DNA of 62,632 nt, taken from positions 1 to 62,632 of the forward strand of contig CASFOK010000018.1 of the NCBI GenBank assembly GCA_949296475.1, read 5' to 3'. This DNA comes from an uncultured Pseudomonadota bacterium. Its GTDB lineage: Bacteria; Pseudomonadota; Alphaproteobacteria; Rs-D84. This document shows positions 32,925 through 41,123 of the stretch, piece after piece; position 1 is the first letter of the stretch; every line of letters starts with the position of its first letter. The translations under genes were made by a program, and so were the position numbers. The notes beneath the pieces were generated by a model. It did not search any database. It was given only the letters and a program-made list of their open reading frames with translations, and was not told where the DNA came from.

Positions 32925-34475
32925 TTATAAAGGCATATCGTCTGGAATATCGTCGGGATTAATGGCCACGGTGTCAGAATCTTGGGCGGGTAAAGTCTGC
33001 GTAGGGTTATCAATAAAATCTGGAACGCCCCTTTCCGCCATTTCATCCAGGTTATCAAATAAACTGTAATCGCCAAAGAACGCCAGTCGCACAGTTTCAG
33101 GGCGACCATGTCTGTTTTTACCAATAATGACGTCCGCCTTACCGCGTGCACGTTCCAGACGTTTTTGATAACTTTCAATAATTTTGTCGGTTGCGTTACC
33201 AGATATTCTTTGCGATGGGTCGCGATTTTCAAGATAATATTCTTCGCGGTATGTAAACATTACAATGTCAGCGTCTTGCTCAATAGAACCAGATTCGCGC
33301 AAGTCCGCCAGTTGCGGTCGTTTATCGTCGCGTGATTCAACGCTGCGCGATAATTGCGACAGCGCAATCACCGGTACGTCCAGTTCTTTGGCCAACATTT
33401 TCAGGCCGCGCGTAATTTCAGAAATTTCTTGAACGCGGTTATCGTTGCGCTTTCCGCCGGGTGATGTCATCAGTTGTAAATAGTCAACAACAATCAGGGC
33501 GATACCGCCACACTTACGTGCCAATCTTCTTGCGCGCGTTCGCATCATCGGGACGGACATGCCGGGGGTGTCGTCTATGTACAAAGGAACCCGTCCAATC
33601 GCGTCGGAATATTGCGACATTTTAAGAAAGTCTTCATCTGTCAAAGATCCTTCGCGCATGGCGGTTGCAGGAATCTTAGACTGCGATGATAATACGCGGG
33701 CCGCCAATTGCGAGTGTGACATTTCAAGACTGAAAAACACCACCGCCCCTTTATACTGTTCGTTTGCGCGTCCGTAAAGAATAGCATTCGCAGCGTTAAA
33801 AGCGATATTCATTGCCAAAGTCGTTTTTCCCATCGCGGGTCGTCCTGCAATGATTATCAAATCAGAATGGTGCAAGCCGCTGATTGATTTATCCAACGCC
33901 GTTAAACCCGTTGTTAAACCGGATAATTTTCCATCGGCTTTATATGCAATTTCCGCTTCCTTCAAGGCGCTTTGCAATGCAGTTGCGATAGATGCTACTT
34001 CGCGTTCGGATATGCCCGCGGACGCCATTTCAAACAGTTTTTGTTCCGCGGTTTCTATTTGCGCGGATACAGGGTTGTCTAAATCTTCAACAAACGCCGA
34101 ATCTGTGATAGATTGACCCAAGTTTATCAAGTCGCGACGTAACGCGTTTTCATAAACAATGCGTCCGTATTGTTCAACGTTGACGACGGTTGCACCGGCC
34201 CCCGCCAATTGTGTAAGGTATTCAACGCCGCCGACGGATTCCAAAGTACCTTGTTGTTCAAGGTAATTTTTAGCGGTGATTATATCAAACGGTATTCCCG
34301 CAGCAAACTGCTTTTCAGCCAATTTGTATATTTCTTGGTGTGCGGGGTGGTAAAAATGTTCAGGACGTAAGAATTCTGATACGCGTTCCAACGCGCGATT
34401 GTTCATCAGAACAGCCGCCAAAACAGCCTGTTCAGCCTCTAAGTTAGTCGGCAAAGTTTTGGGAGTAAAGTCCAT
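32925..34475 (-). CDS. dnaB: Replicative DNA helicase DnaB
   Basis: 516 residues, full length. The N-terminal primase-binding domain (PTNLEAEQAVLAAVLMNNRA) is followed by the RecA-like motor: IIAGRPAMGKTTLAMNIAFN (Walker A), ARRLARKCGGIALIVVDYLQ (Walker B), LSQLSRSVESRDDKRPQLAD and the arginine-finger region RESGSIEQDADIVMFTYREE. It looks like a cellular DnaB and not a T7 gp4 helicase-primase, because the primase domain is absent. It is placed inside the terminase gene in reverse, starting one base from the start of the nuclease half. Whether it is the cell's only dnaB cannot be told. Confidence 0.92.
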   Translation of the reverse strand: MDFTPKTLPTNLEAEQAVLAAVLMNNRALERVSEFLRPEHFYHPAHQEIYKLAEKQFAAGIPFDIITAKNYLEQQGTLESVGGVEYLTQLAGAGATVVNVEQYGRIVYENALRRDLINLGQSITDSAFVEDLDNPVSAQIETAEQKLFEMASAGISEREVASIATALQSALKEAEIAYKADGKLSGLTTGLTALDKSISGLHHSDLIIIAGRPAMGKTTLAMNIAFNAANAILYGRANEQYKGAVVFFSLEMSHSQLAARVLSSQSKIPATAMREGSLTDEDFLKMSQYSDAIGRVPLYIDDTPGMSVPMMRTRARRLARKCGGIALIVVDYLQLMTSPGGKRNDNRVQEISEITRGLKMLAKELDVPVIALSQLSRSVESRDDKRPQLADLRESGSIEQDADIVMFTYREEYYLENRDPSQRISGNATDKIIESYQKRLERARGKADVIIGKNRHGRPETVRLAFFGDYSLFDNLDEMAERGVPDFIDNPTQTLPAQDSDTVAINPDDIPDDMPL

Positions 34476-35322
34476 GTCTGATATAGTATATAAAAATTTT
34501 CTTTTTTCAACGCCTTTTTTATCTGGATACCGTAAATTAAAAATACCAATAGTTGACGCCGACGGTAAACCGGCTTGGCCGGAATTGTTCCCAATAGAAC
34601 GAATAGAAGAGGTCAGAAAAACCGTTGGGGACAGATATTTTTCTGCGCAGATGATGTTGACTTTTGTTGCGCCCGACAGGGCGCGCCTGGACCCAGATTC
34701 GTTACATTTATACGATGCAGATTTTGACGGTCGCAGTGCTAAAATAGGCGATTTTTTAATAACCGGGGTGACTGCTTATTGGGACCCTTCGTCCGGCAGG
34801 AAAAAGTCGGACGGCAGCGTATGCGTTTTAATGTACCGGGACGATAAGAATAAACTGTTTTTCGTTCATGATGTGCAGTATTTATTAGTACCCGACGAAG
34901 AAACACATCCTTTGGCGCGTCAGTGTCAAATGGTGTTGGATTTTTTGTCTAAACATTCGCTGCACAGAATTTATATTGAAACAAACGGTTTAGGAAACGC
35001 CTTGCCCGAGATTATGCGTACGGTCGTCAAACAGCGCGGTGTAAGCATACAAATAAACAAAGTTTTCAATCACGAAAAAAAAGAAACAAGAATCCTAGAA
35101 AACATAGAACCCGTGTTAACGACTGGGCGTTTGTATGTTCATCGTCGTGTTCAATCCACGCCTTTATTATCAGAAATGTTGGGTTGGTCGCCTATTGGCA
35201 ACATCGGTCATGATGATGGTCTGGATGCGGTTGCCGGGGCTATTTCTGCGTTGCCGGCACCCATCAGGCCGTTCGGGCAGATAATGCAACCTTTCAAAGC
35301 GAATACTGATTTCAAGTTATAA
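34474..35322 (+). CDS. Large terminase, nuclease part (split gene, second half)
   Basis: 282 residues from ATG 34474, with GGGAG 8 nt upstream. The first dozen residues look recruited; terminase homology begins at about FLSGYRKLKIPIVDADG and continues through GDRYFSAQMML into the RNase-H-like nuclease: TAYWDPSSGRKKSDGS (first Asp), HRIYIETNGLGNALPE (Glu) and GHDDGLDAVAGAI (last Asp). It cuts concatemeric DNA during packaging. The ATG overlaps the dnaB start in opposite orientation (CATG). All three acidic positions are kept. Confidence 0.85.
   Translation: MSDIVYKNFLFSTPFLSGYRKLKIPIVDADGKPAWPELFPIERIEEVRKTVGDRYFSAQMMLTFVAPDRARLDPDSLHLYDADFDGRSAKIGDFLITGVTAYWDPSSGRKKSDGSVCVLMYRDDKNKLFFVHDVQYLLVPDEETHPLARQCQMVLDFLSKHSLHRIYIETNGLGNALPEIMRTVVKQRGVSIQINKVFNHEKKETRILENIEPVLTTGRLYVHRRVQSTPLLSEMLGWSPIGNIGHDDGLDAVAGAISALPAPIRPFGQIMQPFKANTDFKL
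34483..34510 (-). promoter_or_regulatory. Predicted dnaB promoter inside the terminase 3' half
   Basis: On the minus strand TTGAAA (34510-34505), 16-nt spacer, TACTAT (34488-34483). The dnaB ATG is at 34475, so the leader would be only a few bases. The promoter lies within the first 13 codons of the terminase nuclease frame. Confidence 0.5.
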
Positions 35323-35341
35323 CAACGCAAAAGGAGAAAAA

Positions 35342-36565
35342 ATGCAAAATAATCTACAACAAATGTATCGTCGCGCCTTAGATTTGCGCGCGCCTTGGTT
35401 AAATAGGTGGGATAGTGCGTTGCGCTATACGATGCCAACCGCAGATGATGAGGTGGCCACGTTATTTGATGCAACTGCTGCTGATGCAGTAGATAACTTG
35501 GCTGCATCAATATATTCTTTGCTTACGCCACCGGAATCTTTATGGTTATCGCTGGTGCCGGAAAGTGAAGATTCGCCAGACGCTATTACTGCAACAATGG
35601 CATTACGTGCGAACTTAAACGATTCTAATTTTTACACGACTATTCATCAGTGTTATTTAGACCTTGTGATTTTAGGTACTGCATGTTTATTTATGTCGGA
35701 AAATCCGATTGGTGCGGATTCTGCGTTTTCTTTTACTGCCATACCCATGAAAGACATAGCGATATTGCAAAACGCAGTATTTCATACGACCAGTATGTCT
35801 GCACGCGAAGTCATGGAAAAATATCCGTCTTGGACGCCGCCTGCCGATATTCGTGACGCCATCAAGAAAGACCCAGAAACGCCGATACGATTGGTACAGA
35901 GTCTGGTCGGTAAAGATTTTACCGCATGGTTAGACGTTGGCGGTAATATAGAAAACAACATTGTATCAACGGGGACGTTTGAAACGAATCCGTATTTAAT
36001 CTTTCGTTGGTCTGTCGCCAGCGGCGAGTTATATGGGCGCGGTCCTGTATTGCGAGCGTTGCCGGATATCAAGACCGCCAATAAAGTCGTAGAATTGGTA
36101 TTAAAAAACGCAACCATTGCAGTATCTGGTATTTGGCAAGCAGACGACGACGGTGTAATAAACCTTTCAAATATAAATTTAACGCCAGGAGCAATTATAC
36201 CAAAAGCGGTTGGCAGTTCAGGTCTGACGCCGTTATCGTCTGGTGCAGACTTTGACGTTTCGCAGATAATATTAAAAGATTTACGCGAACGTATTCGCCA
36301 TGCGCTACTTGCGGATAGACTGGGGCTGTTGTCGGAAAAAGAGATGACCGCGACCGAGATAATGGCGCGTAACGCGGACATGATGAGAATATTGGGCGCA
36401 ACGTATGGTCGTTTGCTGCATGAGTTTATTAGACCGTTATGTGAAAGAGGTCTGCAGATATTATCTCGTCGTGGGGTGATAGATAAGATATCTTTGCATA
36501 GCGATGCAGAATTGAAGTACATAGCGCCGATAGCACAGATGGCAATAGAAGAAACATTATTATGA
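35342..36565 (+). CDS. Portal (head-to-tail connecting) protein, podovirus type
   Basis: 407 residues; T7 gp8 has 536, so this is compact. The start (RRALDLRAPWLNRWDSALRY) and the segments TPPESLWLSLVPESE, SGELYGRGPVLRALPDIKTA and LGLLSEKEMTATEIMARNAD are typical of the head-to-tail connector family. It forms the ring through which DNA enters and leaves the head. AAAAGGAG precedes the ATG. The order terminase-portal agrees with BPP-1-like phages. The C-terminus is shorter than usual. Confidence 0.85.
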   Translation: MQNNLQQMYRRALDLRAPWLNRWDSALRYTMPTADDEVATLFDATAADAVDNLAASIYSLLTPPESLWLSLVPESEDSPDAITATMALRANLNDSNFYTTIHQCYLDLVILGTACLFMSENPIGADSAFSFTAIPMKDIAILQNAVFHTTSMSAREVMEKYPSWTPPADIRDAIKKDPETPIRLVQSLVGKDFTAWLDVGGNIENNIVSTGTFETNPYLIFRWSVASGELYGRGPVLRALPDIKTANKVVELVLKNATIAVSGIWQADDDGVINLSNINLTPGAIIPKAVGSSGLTPLSSGADFDVSQIILKDLRERIRHALLADRLGLLSEKEMTATEIMARNADMMRILGATYGRLLHEFIRPLCERGLQILSRRGVIDKISLHSDAELKYIAPIAQMAIEETLL

Positions 36566-36579
36566 CAAAGGTGGCTATT

Positions 36580-36771
36580 ATGAAAGACATAGAGCAAAAT
36601 TATGCGCGTACATTTTCAACGTCAGCGGGGCAGGCCGTGTTGTCACATTTACGCAAAATAACCATAGAAAGAGTACTTGGACCGAACGCCAGTGATTCAG
36701 AACTTCGCGGTCTAGAGGCACAGCGGGCCTTGGTACATCAGATAGAAAACATGATAGAGCGGGGCAAGTAA
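36580..36771 (+). CDS. Small phage protein, Bbp19-like
   Basis: 63 residues from ATG 36580 behind AAAGGTGG. The layout NYARTFSTSAGQAVLSHLRK, then ELRGLEAQRALVHQIENMIE, resembles the Bbp19-like small protein of BPP-1-type podoviruses (F-x-T-x-x-G-x-x-V-L near the start). Function unknown; a small-terminase role is possible because no other candidate is present. Its stop overlaps the next start (TAATG). Confidence 0.6.
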   Translation: MKDIEQNYARTFSTSAGQAVLSHLRKITIERVLGPNASDSELRGLEAQRALVHQIENMIERGK

Positions 36772-37031
36772 TGTCAATGCAGTACGGCGGCGCGACGGGA
36801 ATATTGGACTTTCTGCGAGACAGTTGGTTTCTTATCGCGTTTATTGCAGGCATGATATATTGGGTCGCACGTCAAGATTCTTCACTGGCGGAACTAGAAC
36901 GCGCAGACCACCGGATAACCACGTTGGAAAACAGAACGACTATACTAGAAACGGGTATAGGACAGTTACAAATAAAATTAGACGGCATAAAAGAAGACGT
37001 CGGTTTAATCAAGACGGCGGTTATAAAATGA
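36771..37031 (+). CDS. Spanin/holin-like membrane coiled-coil protein (86 aa)
   Basis: One membrane helix (SWFLIAFIAGMIYWVA, about 18-33) is followed by a heptad-rich coil (LAELERADHRITTLENRTTI, LETGIGQLQIKLDG). This topology fits i-spanins or XhlA-like lysis proteins. Last gene of the virion module; its stop overlaps the terminator of the gene on the opposite strand. Confidence 0.6.
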   Translation: MSMQYGGATGILDFLRDSWFLIAFIAGMIYWVARQDSSLAELERADHRITTLENRTTILETGIGQLQIKLDGIKEDVGLIKTAVIK

Positions 37032-37035
37032 AAAA

Positions 37036-37060
37036 AATCCCGCGATTGCTTCGCGGGATT
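37036..37060 (-). terminator. Terminator of the small lipoprotein gene
   Basis: AATCCCGCG (37036-37044) with CGCGGGATT (37052-37060). The A-run on the plus strand gives the T-tail for minus-strand transcripts. Confidence 0.8.
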
Positions 37061-37066
37061 AAATCC

Positions 37067-37216
37067 TTAACAACCGCCGGTTGCGTTACCGATGATTTTA
37101 GAAATAGAAATATCTTTGTGGAATAAGAAATCGTATTCGCAATTTCCTTGTTTATAAGAACCAGTGCAGGCCGCCAACGTTAATACGGCAAACAACGCCA
37201 ACATAATTTTTTTCAT
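37067..37216 (-). CDS. Small lipoprotein (49 aa)
   Basis: A short gene read directly from the sequence: MKKIMLALFAVLTLAAC with lipobox LAAC, then a 33-residue mature peptide (TGSYKQGNCEYDFLFHKDIS...) ending in GGC. A strong AAGGAGAAAG site and a terminator flank it. Entericidin-sized, but not similar to entericidin. Function unknown. Confidence 0.7.
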   Translation of the reverse strand: MKKIMLALFAVLTLAACTGSYKQGNCEYDFLFHKDISISKIIGNATGGC

Positions 37217-37282
37217 ATACTTTCTCCTTTTTCTTATAAGTAGACTTTTAAATTATAAGATTAATTGGTGATGTTTGCAAGA

Positions 37283-37627
37283 TTATATTGCGCCTTGAAT
37301 CCACTTCATTTTATATGGGGTAAAGACGATGACGTCAAACCTGGCATTACCGGTCCAATGTATCTGAGCCAAATATGTTTCTGCGGCATTGTGTAGACGT
37401 TTAATTTGTGCGCGGGTTATGGCGTCCAAGGCGTTTTCAGTATTATTTCTTTTTTTCACTTCAACGAACAGTATTAAATTGTGTCGTTTTGCGATGATGT
37501 CAATTTCTGCTCTATTGGAAAAGCGCCCGGTTACGTATCTTTTTTTCAAGATGTGGAAACCGTGTAATCGCAAATATATTCGCGCGCATAATTCAGTGAA
37601 TAAACCGACACGATAAGAATTCATCAT
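37283..37627 (-). CDS. yraN: YraN family (UPF0102) nuclease-fold protein
   Basis: 114 residues, normal length. The restriction-endonuclease-like core is RAEIDIIAKRHNLILFVEVK, with Glu-Asp and Glu-Val-Lys metal-binding positions, followed by IKRLHNAAETYLAQI and NARFDVIVFTP. Members are linked to DNA processing or natural transformation, but the reaction is unproven. The gene is a normal chromosomal one and marks the right boundary of the phage-derived part. Confidence 0.85.
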   Translation of the reverse strand: MMNSYRVGLFTELCARIYLRLHGFHILKKRYVTGRFSNRAEIDIIAKRHNLILFVEVKKRNNTENALDAITRAQIKRLHNAAETYLAQIHWTGNARFDVIVFTPYKMKWIQGAI

Positions 37628-37672
37628 GTAAAGAATTATAAAACAAAACCGAAAATAACAAAAGGATAAAAA

Positions 37673-38128
37673 ATGTCAAAGCAAATACAGATAAGACGAG
37701 GCAGTGCGACGGAACACGAAGACTTCACGGGTGCGCTTGGCGAGGTTACGATGGATACGACGAATAAAACGTTGCGCGTACATGACGGGGAAACGGCGGG
37801 CGGCATAGCCATTGCCAAACAGAATGAGTTGGATAATATAAAAAATTATTTATTAAAAATAGATTTAGATTGGGATAATAAAATTGATTGTGCTAGTACA
37901 GTCAATATAACTATTAATAAAAGTGGTTTTATGTTGTGTCGTGGTTCTACATATTCTTTAGATTGGGTGGAAGCAGATTTTAAAACAGAAATATTACGAG
38001 AGTATATATTATCTAATAACTACACAACAGTTTGGGCACCGGTTTATGAGGGACAACATCTTAAACAACGTCAAAAATCTGAATATAGCACCTCTTTTTT
38101 TATACCGTACAAAAGTATTTCAGAATAA
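37673..38128 (+). CDS. Tail-fibre-like protein with Mtd-type N-terminus
   Basis: 151 residues with AAAGGAT before the ATG. The N-terminal 55 residues (QIQIRRGSATEHEDFTGALG, EVTMDTTNKTLRVHDGE) match the repeat-like domain found at the N-terminus of the BPP-1 tropism determinant and of many tail fibres. The C-terminal 90 residues are more AT-rich and unassigned (DWDNKIDCASTVNITINKSG). It is too short to hold the C-type lectin domain of Mtd. Could be the adhesin of the virion module, separated from it by yraN. Confidence 0.7.
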   Translation: MSKQIQIRRGSATEHEDFTGALGEVTMDTTNKTLRVHDGETAGGIAIAKQNELDNIKNYLLKIDLDWDNKIDCASTVNITINKSGFMLCRGSTYSLDWVEADFKTEILREYILSNNYTTVWAPVYEGQHLKQRQKSEYSTSFFIPYKSISE

Positions 38129-39025
38129 ACACATATAAATATTAAAAATCGTATAATTAGGACAGAACAAAAAAACTCTAAATCGTTTAGTTAATTTTTT
38201 TCTGTCCTGTTTTTTTAAATTTTTTCTTATGTTTTTTTTATAAAAATTGTGAATAATTTTAAACAATTGTTTGTGTTGTATTCTATTAAAAGGCATGTCT
38301 AAATATCGTAATTCGAAGGGTTCGTGTTCTAGAAATTTTGCTAAATGTAAAGAGTGCGATTCCCATAAATTATATTTATTGTAAAAGGAAGTTAAAATAT
38401 TAAACCATTGAGGAATTTGGCTTAAAGTTTTATCACATGATTTTTTTATTTGTAAGTGATTTTGCGCATCATGTTTACGGTAATTATATTTTACATTTGG
38501 TTCAAATGATATTTTTTTTGTAAGAGCCAGCAATTGATGCGAAAATAATCCATCTTCACATGGTTGTAAACCAATAGGGAAAATAATTTCTGGGAATCGC
38601 TTTAAGAACTTATTACGTACAATAAACCCCATACATGGTAAAGCAGCAGGCAGTGGCATGCGATTTTTAAAAGATTTACCTAAAACAACAATATCAGAAT
38701 TTCCTTTTATCGCTGTAAGATAGGCGCGTTCCAAAAAAGTTGGACAGACTGTATCATCAGAATCCATAAAAAATAAAAATTCGCCAGAAGCAAGGCTAAT
38801 TCCTTTATTCCTTGCGCTGGATACACCGCCGTTATTTTGATAAACATACTTGATACGAGAGTCTCGTTTAACATAGTCTAAACATATTTTTTCGCAGTTA
38901 TCGGGGCTTCCATCATTTACTAAGATTAATTCCCAGTCGGTCAGAGTTTGAGAAAGTATGCTATCTATACACTCTGCTAGGTATTTTTCTACATTATAAA
39001 CTGGTACAATAATAGAAATTTTCAT
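38120..39025 (-). CDS. Glycosyltransferase family 2
   Basis: 301 residues. The GT-A fold shows SIIVPVYNVEKYLAECIDSI at the N-terminus, the nucleotide-sugar loop LVNDGSPDNCEKIC and the metal-binding DxD-like site GEFLFFMDSDDTVCP. It transfers a sugar to a growing surface polysaccharide at the inner face of the membrane. The C-terminal 100 residues are Lys/Phe-rich, as in its neighbours. It overlaps the pyruvyl transferase gene by 4 bp (same operon) and converges with the tail-fibre gene by 9 bp. Confidence 0.88.
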   Translation of the reverse strand: MKISIIVPVYNVEKYLAECIDSILSQTLTDWELILVNDGSPDNCEKICLDYVKRDSRIKYVYQNNGGVSSARNKGISLASGEFLFFMDSDDTVCPTFLERAYLTAIKGNSDIVVLGKSFKNRMPLPAALPCMGFIVRNKFLKRFPEIIFPIGLQPCEDGLFSHQLLALTKKISFEPNVKYNYRKHDAQNHLQIKKSCDKTLSQIPQWFNILTSFYNKYNLWESHSLHLAKFLEHEPFELRYLDMPFNRIQHKQLFKIIHNFYKKNIRKNLKKQDRKKLTKRFRVFLFCPNYTIFNIYMCLF

Positions 39026-39972
39026 TGGCGTTTCCTTTGTATCTTTTTGGGGAAAACACGGGTTAAATTATCACAAATATTGTTAATTTCTTTTAAAGAT
39101 ATTTTATATTCTTTTTTTAGTCTTTCGACATCAGAATCAGATATTTCAGTTTTTCGTAAATCTATTGGTGCCTGATAAGGACAAGAGAAAACGGAATAAT
39201 AATCTCTAAATTTATATTCTTTCCCAACGACTCGGTCTGAAAGTAAAATATGTTTGTTTGGAATTCCTAAAGAGTCTGCGCAAATTAATCCGTGCATAGC
39301 AGAAGATAATATAAATTTGCATTGACTTACTTGTTGAACAACTGCAGAAGTAGACTGCTGAATATCAATAAAGCAAAAAGATAGTTTTTTTAATTTTATA
39401 TTTTTTAAGTATGCACTTTTTTTATCTACATAATGACATATTATACCTACATCATATAATTTTTCTTTTTTTCTATTTGTAAAAATACGGTTAATTAATA
39501 GTCCTGGGTCACCTAAAACAACATTTGATAAATCTGAATTTAAAATTTTTTTACAACGTTCTAAAGTTAATTTGCCTCGCAAAGCATGTATTTTTATAGG
39601 TCTGCAAAATTTTTCGTTTTCTGATACGGGCGGCATAATAAATCCGCTACCCCAAATATGTAATAAATTATCGGTATTATTTGTTGGTGTGCTAAGAAAC
39701 GAATCTAAAATAGAACCAATACCGATAAAAGATGCGTTTTTATTTGCGGGTTGTAAGCAAAATTTAACTTTAAAATATTTCATTACATCGATATTTAGCA
39801 TATCGCCAAAATTATTATCTACATACCAAAAGTAGATACGATATTTATAAAAGTACTTCTTGATATAAAAAAAATGAAAATTTTTTAATTTTTTTTTAAC
39901 AAAACTACGTGTATTAGGAAAAGGTATAAATTTACAAATGAAATCTATTAAGAAATTTTTGAAATCAACCAT
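39022..39972 (-). CDS. Polysaccharide pyruvyl transferase family protein
   Basis: 316 residues. The CsaB/WcaK-like fold shows YVDNNFGDMLNIDVMKYF at the start, the ASFIGIGSILDSFL and IHALRGKLTLERCKK segments, and the signature KFILSSAMHGLICADSLGIP. These enzymes add a ketal pyruvate from PEP to a sugar, or belong to a related transferase group. Very AT-rich codons (Lys, Asn, Phe, Ile) mark this stretch as unlike the housekeeping genes. Overlaps both neighbours. Confidence 0.8.
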   Translation of the reverse strand: MVDFKNFLIDFICKFIPFPNTRSFVKKKLKNFHFFYIKKYFYKYRIYFWYVDNNFGDMLNIDVMKYFKVKFCLQPANKNASFIGIGSILDSFLSTPTNNTDNLLHIWGSGFIMPPVSENEKFCRPIKIHALRGKLTLERCKKILNSDLSNVVLGDPGLLINRIFTNRKKEKLYDVGIICHYVDKKSAYLKNIKLKKLSFCFIDIQQSTSAVVQQVSQCKFILSSAMHGLICADSLGIPNKHILLSDRVVGKEYKFRDYYSVFSCPYQAPIDLRKTEISDSDVERLKKEYKISLKEINNICDNLTRVFPKKIQRKRQ

Positions 39973-41122
39973 TTAAAATCCTTTTTAAATTGTCTATGCT
40001 TTCTTGTTTGATTATGGTTGCGGTTTCGGTTAACTTTGCCCGTTTTTTATCATATTCGGTTTCTGTCATTTCAATTGCTTGTTCCATTGCAGATGCTAAA
40101 TCGCGGTCATATATAATCGCGTTTAAATCATTAAATCTGTAAAAGCCGGCAAATTTTTGGTCTATTACAGGTATTTTTTTAAATCCGTATATTAATTGTG
40201 CAGAACCTGTTACGCCTGTCGTGATATAGCGTTCGTGCTCTTTTACGTCTGGGTCAAGTAAAGGCAGGAAAAAGTCGGCTTGTTCCATATAGTTAAACAT
40301 TTCTGGAAACTTTAAGCGACCGGTTATCGTTATATAAGGACGTATATTTTCTGGCAAATGTTCTATTTGTCCATTCCCTATGGCAATAACGCGAAAATGT
40401 TTGTGTTTATTAGCCAAAATTTCTAACGCGTTTATAAGCGTATTAAAATTTTTCCTTTTGGCCTCTACCTTACCTACGATTATAAACGTAGTGATTTTAT
40501 TTTTAGGTAACACTCTTACCTTACCAAAATCATGCGGATTTATAAAAATGCCTTTATCAAATTTTCCTAAAGTAATTATCCGATTTTCTTTCAACTCATT
40601 TTCTTCTGAAAATATTGCGATATCTTTTAAGTCGTGTTCTATTATATAAGGTTTTAATTGTGCTCTTTTAAAATATGGTAATAAAGTACAATAATCTTGG
40701 TGTTTGTTAGGTTTCGTTTTATAATAAGCACTAGACATTAAAAAAATATGTTTATATTTTTTCATATGTTTACTATTTATAATTGCGCGTATTGTGGTCG
40801 GACTTGATTTATAAATTCTTATGCCGCGCATGTTGTGACGACAAAATGGCTTTTCTTCGTGTACAGTTTTGTTAATTACGATATCTATATTATACCCTTT
40901 ATTTTGCAAGTAAGGAATAAAGCCAGAGATAACTTCGCCATGGCAATTATTGAATTCTATTAAACATATATTATTCGGTCTCGTTCTAGAAGAAATAAAG
41001 AACAAAAATTGTGTGATTGCATAGATGTCATATTTCATTATTGCACGTTTTATTTTACGGCGCGTTTCAGGAAAGGGTATTAATAAACCGATGATGTTAG
41101 AAATAATTTTTTGTGTGTGCAT
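39965..41122 (-). CDS. Glycosyltransferase, GT-B fold (family 4-like)
   Basis: 385 residues. The C-terminal Rossmann half is visible: TTFIIVGKVEAKRKNFNTLI, RVIAIGNGQIEHLPENIRPY, and TGRLKFPEMFNYMEQADFFL, followed by TTGVTGSAQLIYGFKKIPVI, which is the sugar-nucleotide site in this family, although the usual E-x7-E motif is weak. It should extend a cell-surface glycan. The N-terminus shares the PFPETRRKIK stretch with the pyruvyl transferase (PFPNTRSFVK), suggesting a common membrane-association motif. Confidence 0.78.
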   Translation of the reverse strand: MHTQKIISNIIGLLIPFPETRRKIKRAIMKYDIYAITQFLFFISSRTRPNNICLIEFNNCHGEVISGFIPYLQNKGYNIDIVINKTVHEEKPFCRHNMRGIRIYKSSPTTIRAIINSKHMKKYKHIFLMSSAYYKTKPNKHQDYCTLLPYFKRAQLKPYIIEHDLKDIAIFSEENELKENRIITLGKFDKGIFINPHDFGKVRVLPKNKITTFIIVGKVEAKRKNFNTLINALEILANKHKHFRVIAIGNGQIEHLPENIRPYITITGRLKFPEMFNYMEQADFFLPLLDPDVKEHERYITTGVTGSAQLIYGFKKIPVIDQKFAGFYRFNDLNAIIYDRDLASAMEQAIEMTETEYDKKRAKLTETATIIKQESIDNLKRILNG

Positions 41123-41123
41123 T

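Noticed and set aside
37673-38128. Diversity-generating retroelement target
   Set aside because: The fibre lacks a C-type lectin end with a variable repeat, and no reverse transcriptase or template repeat is found in the window.
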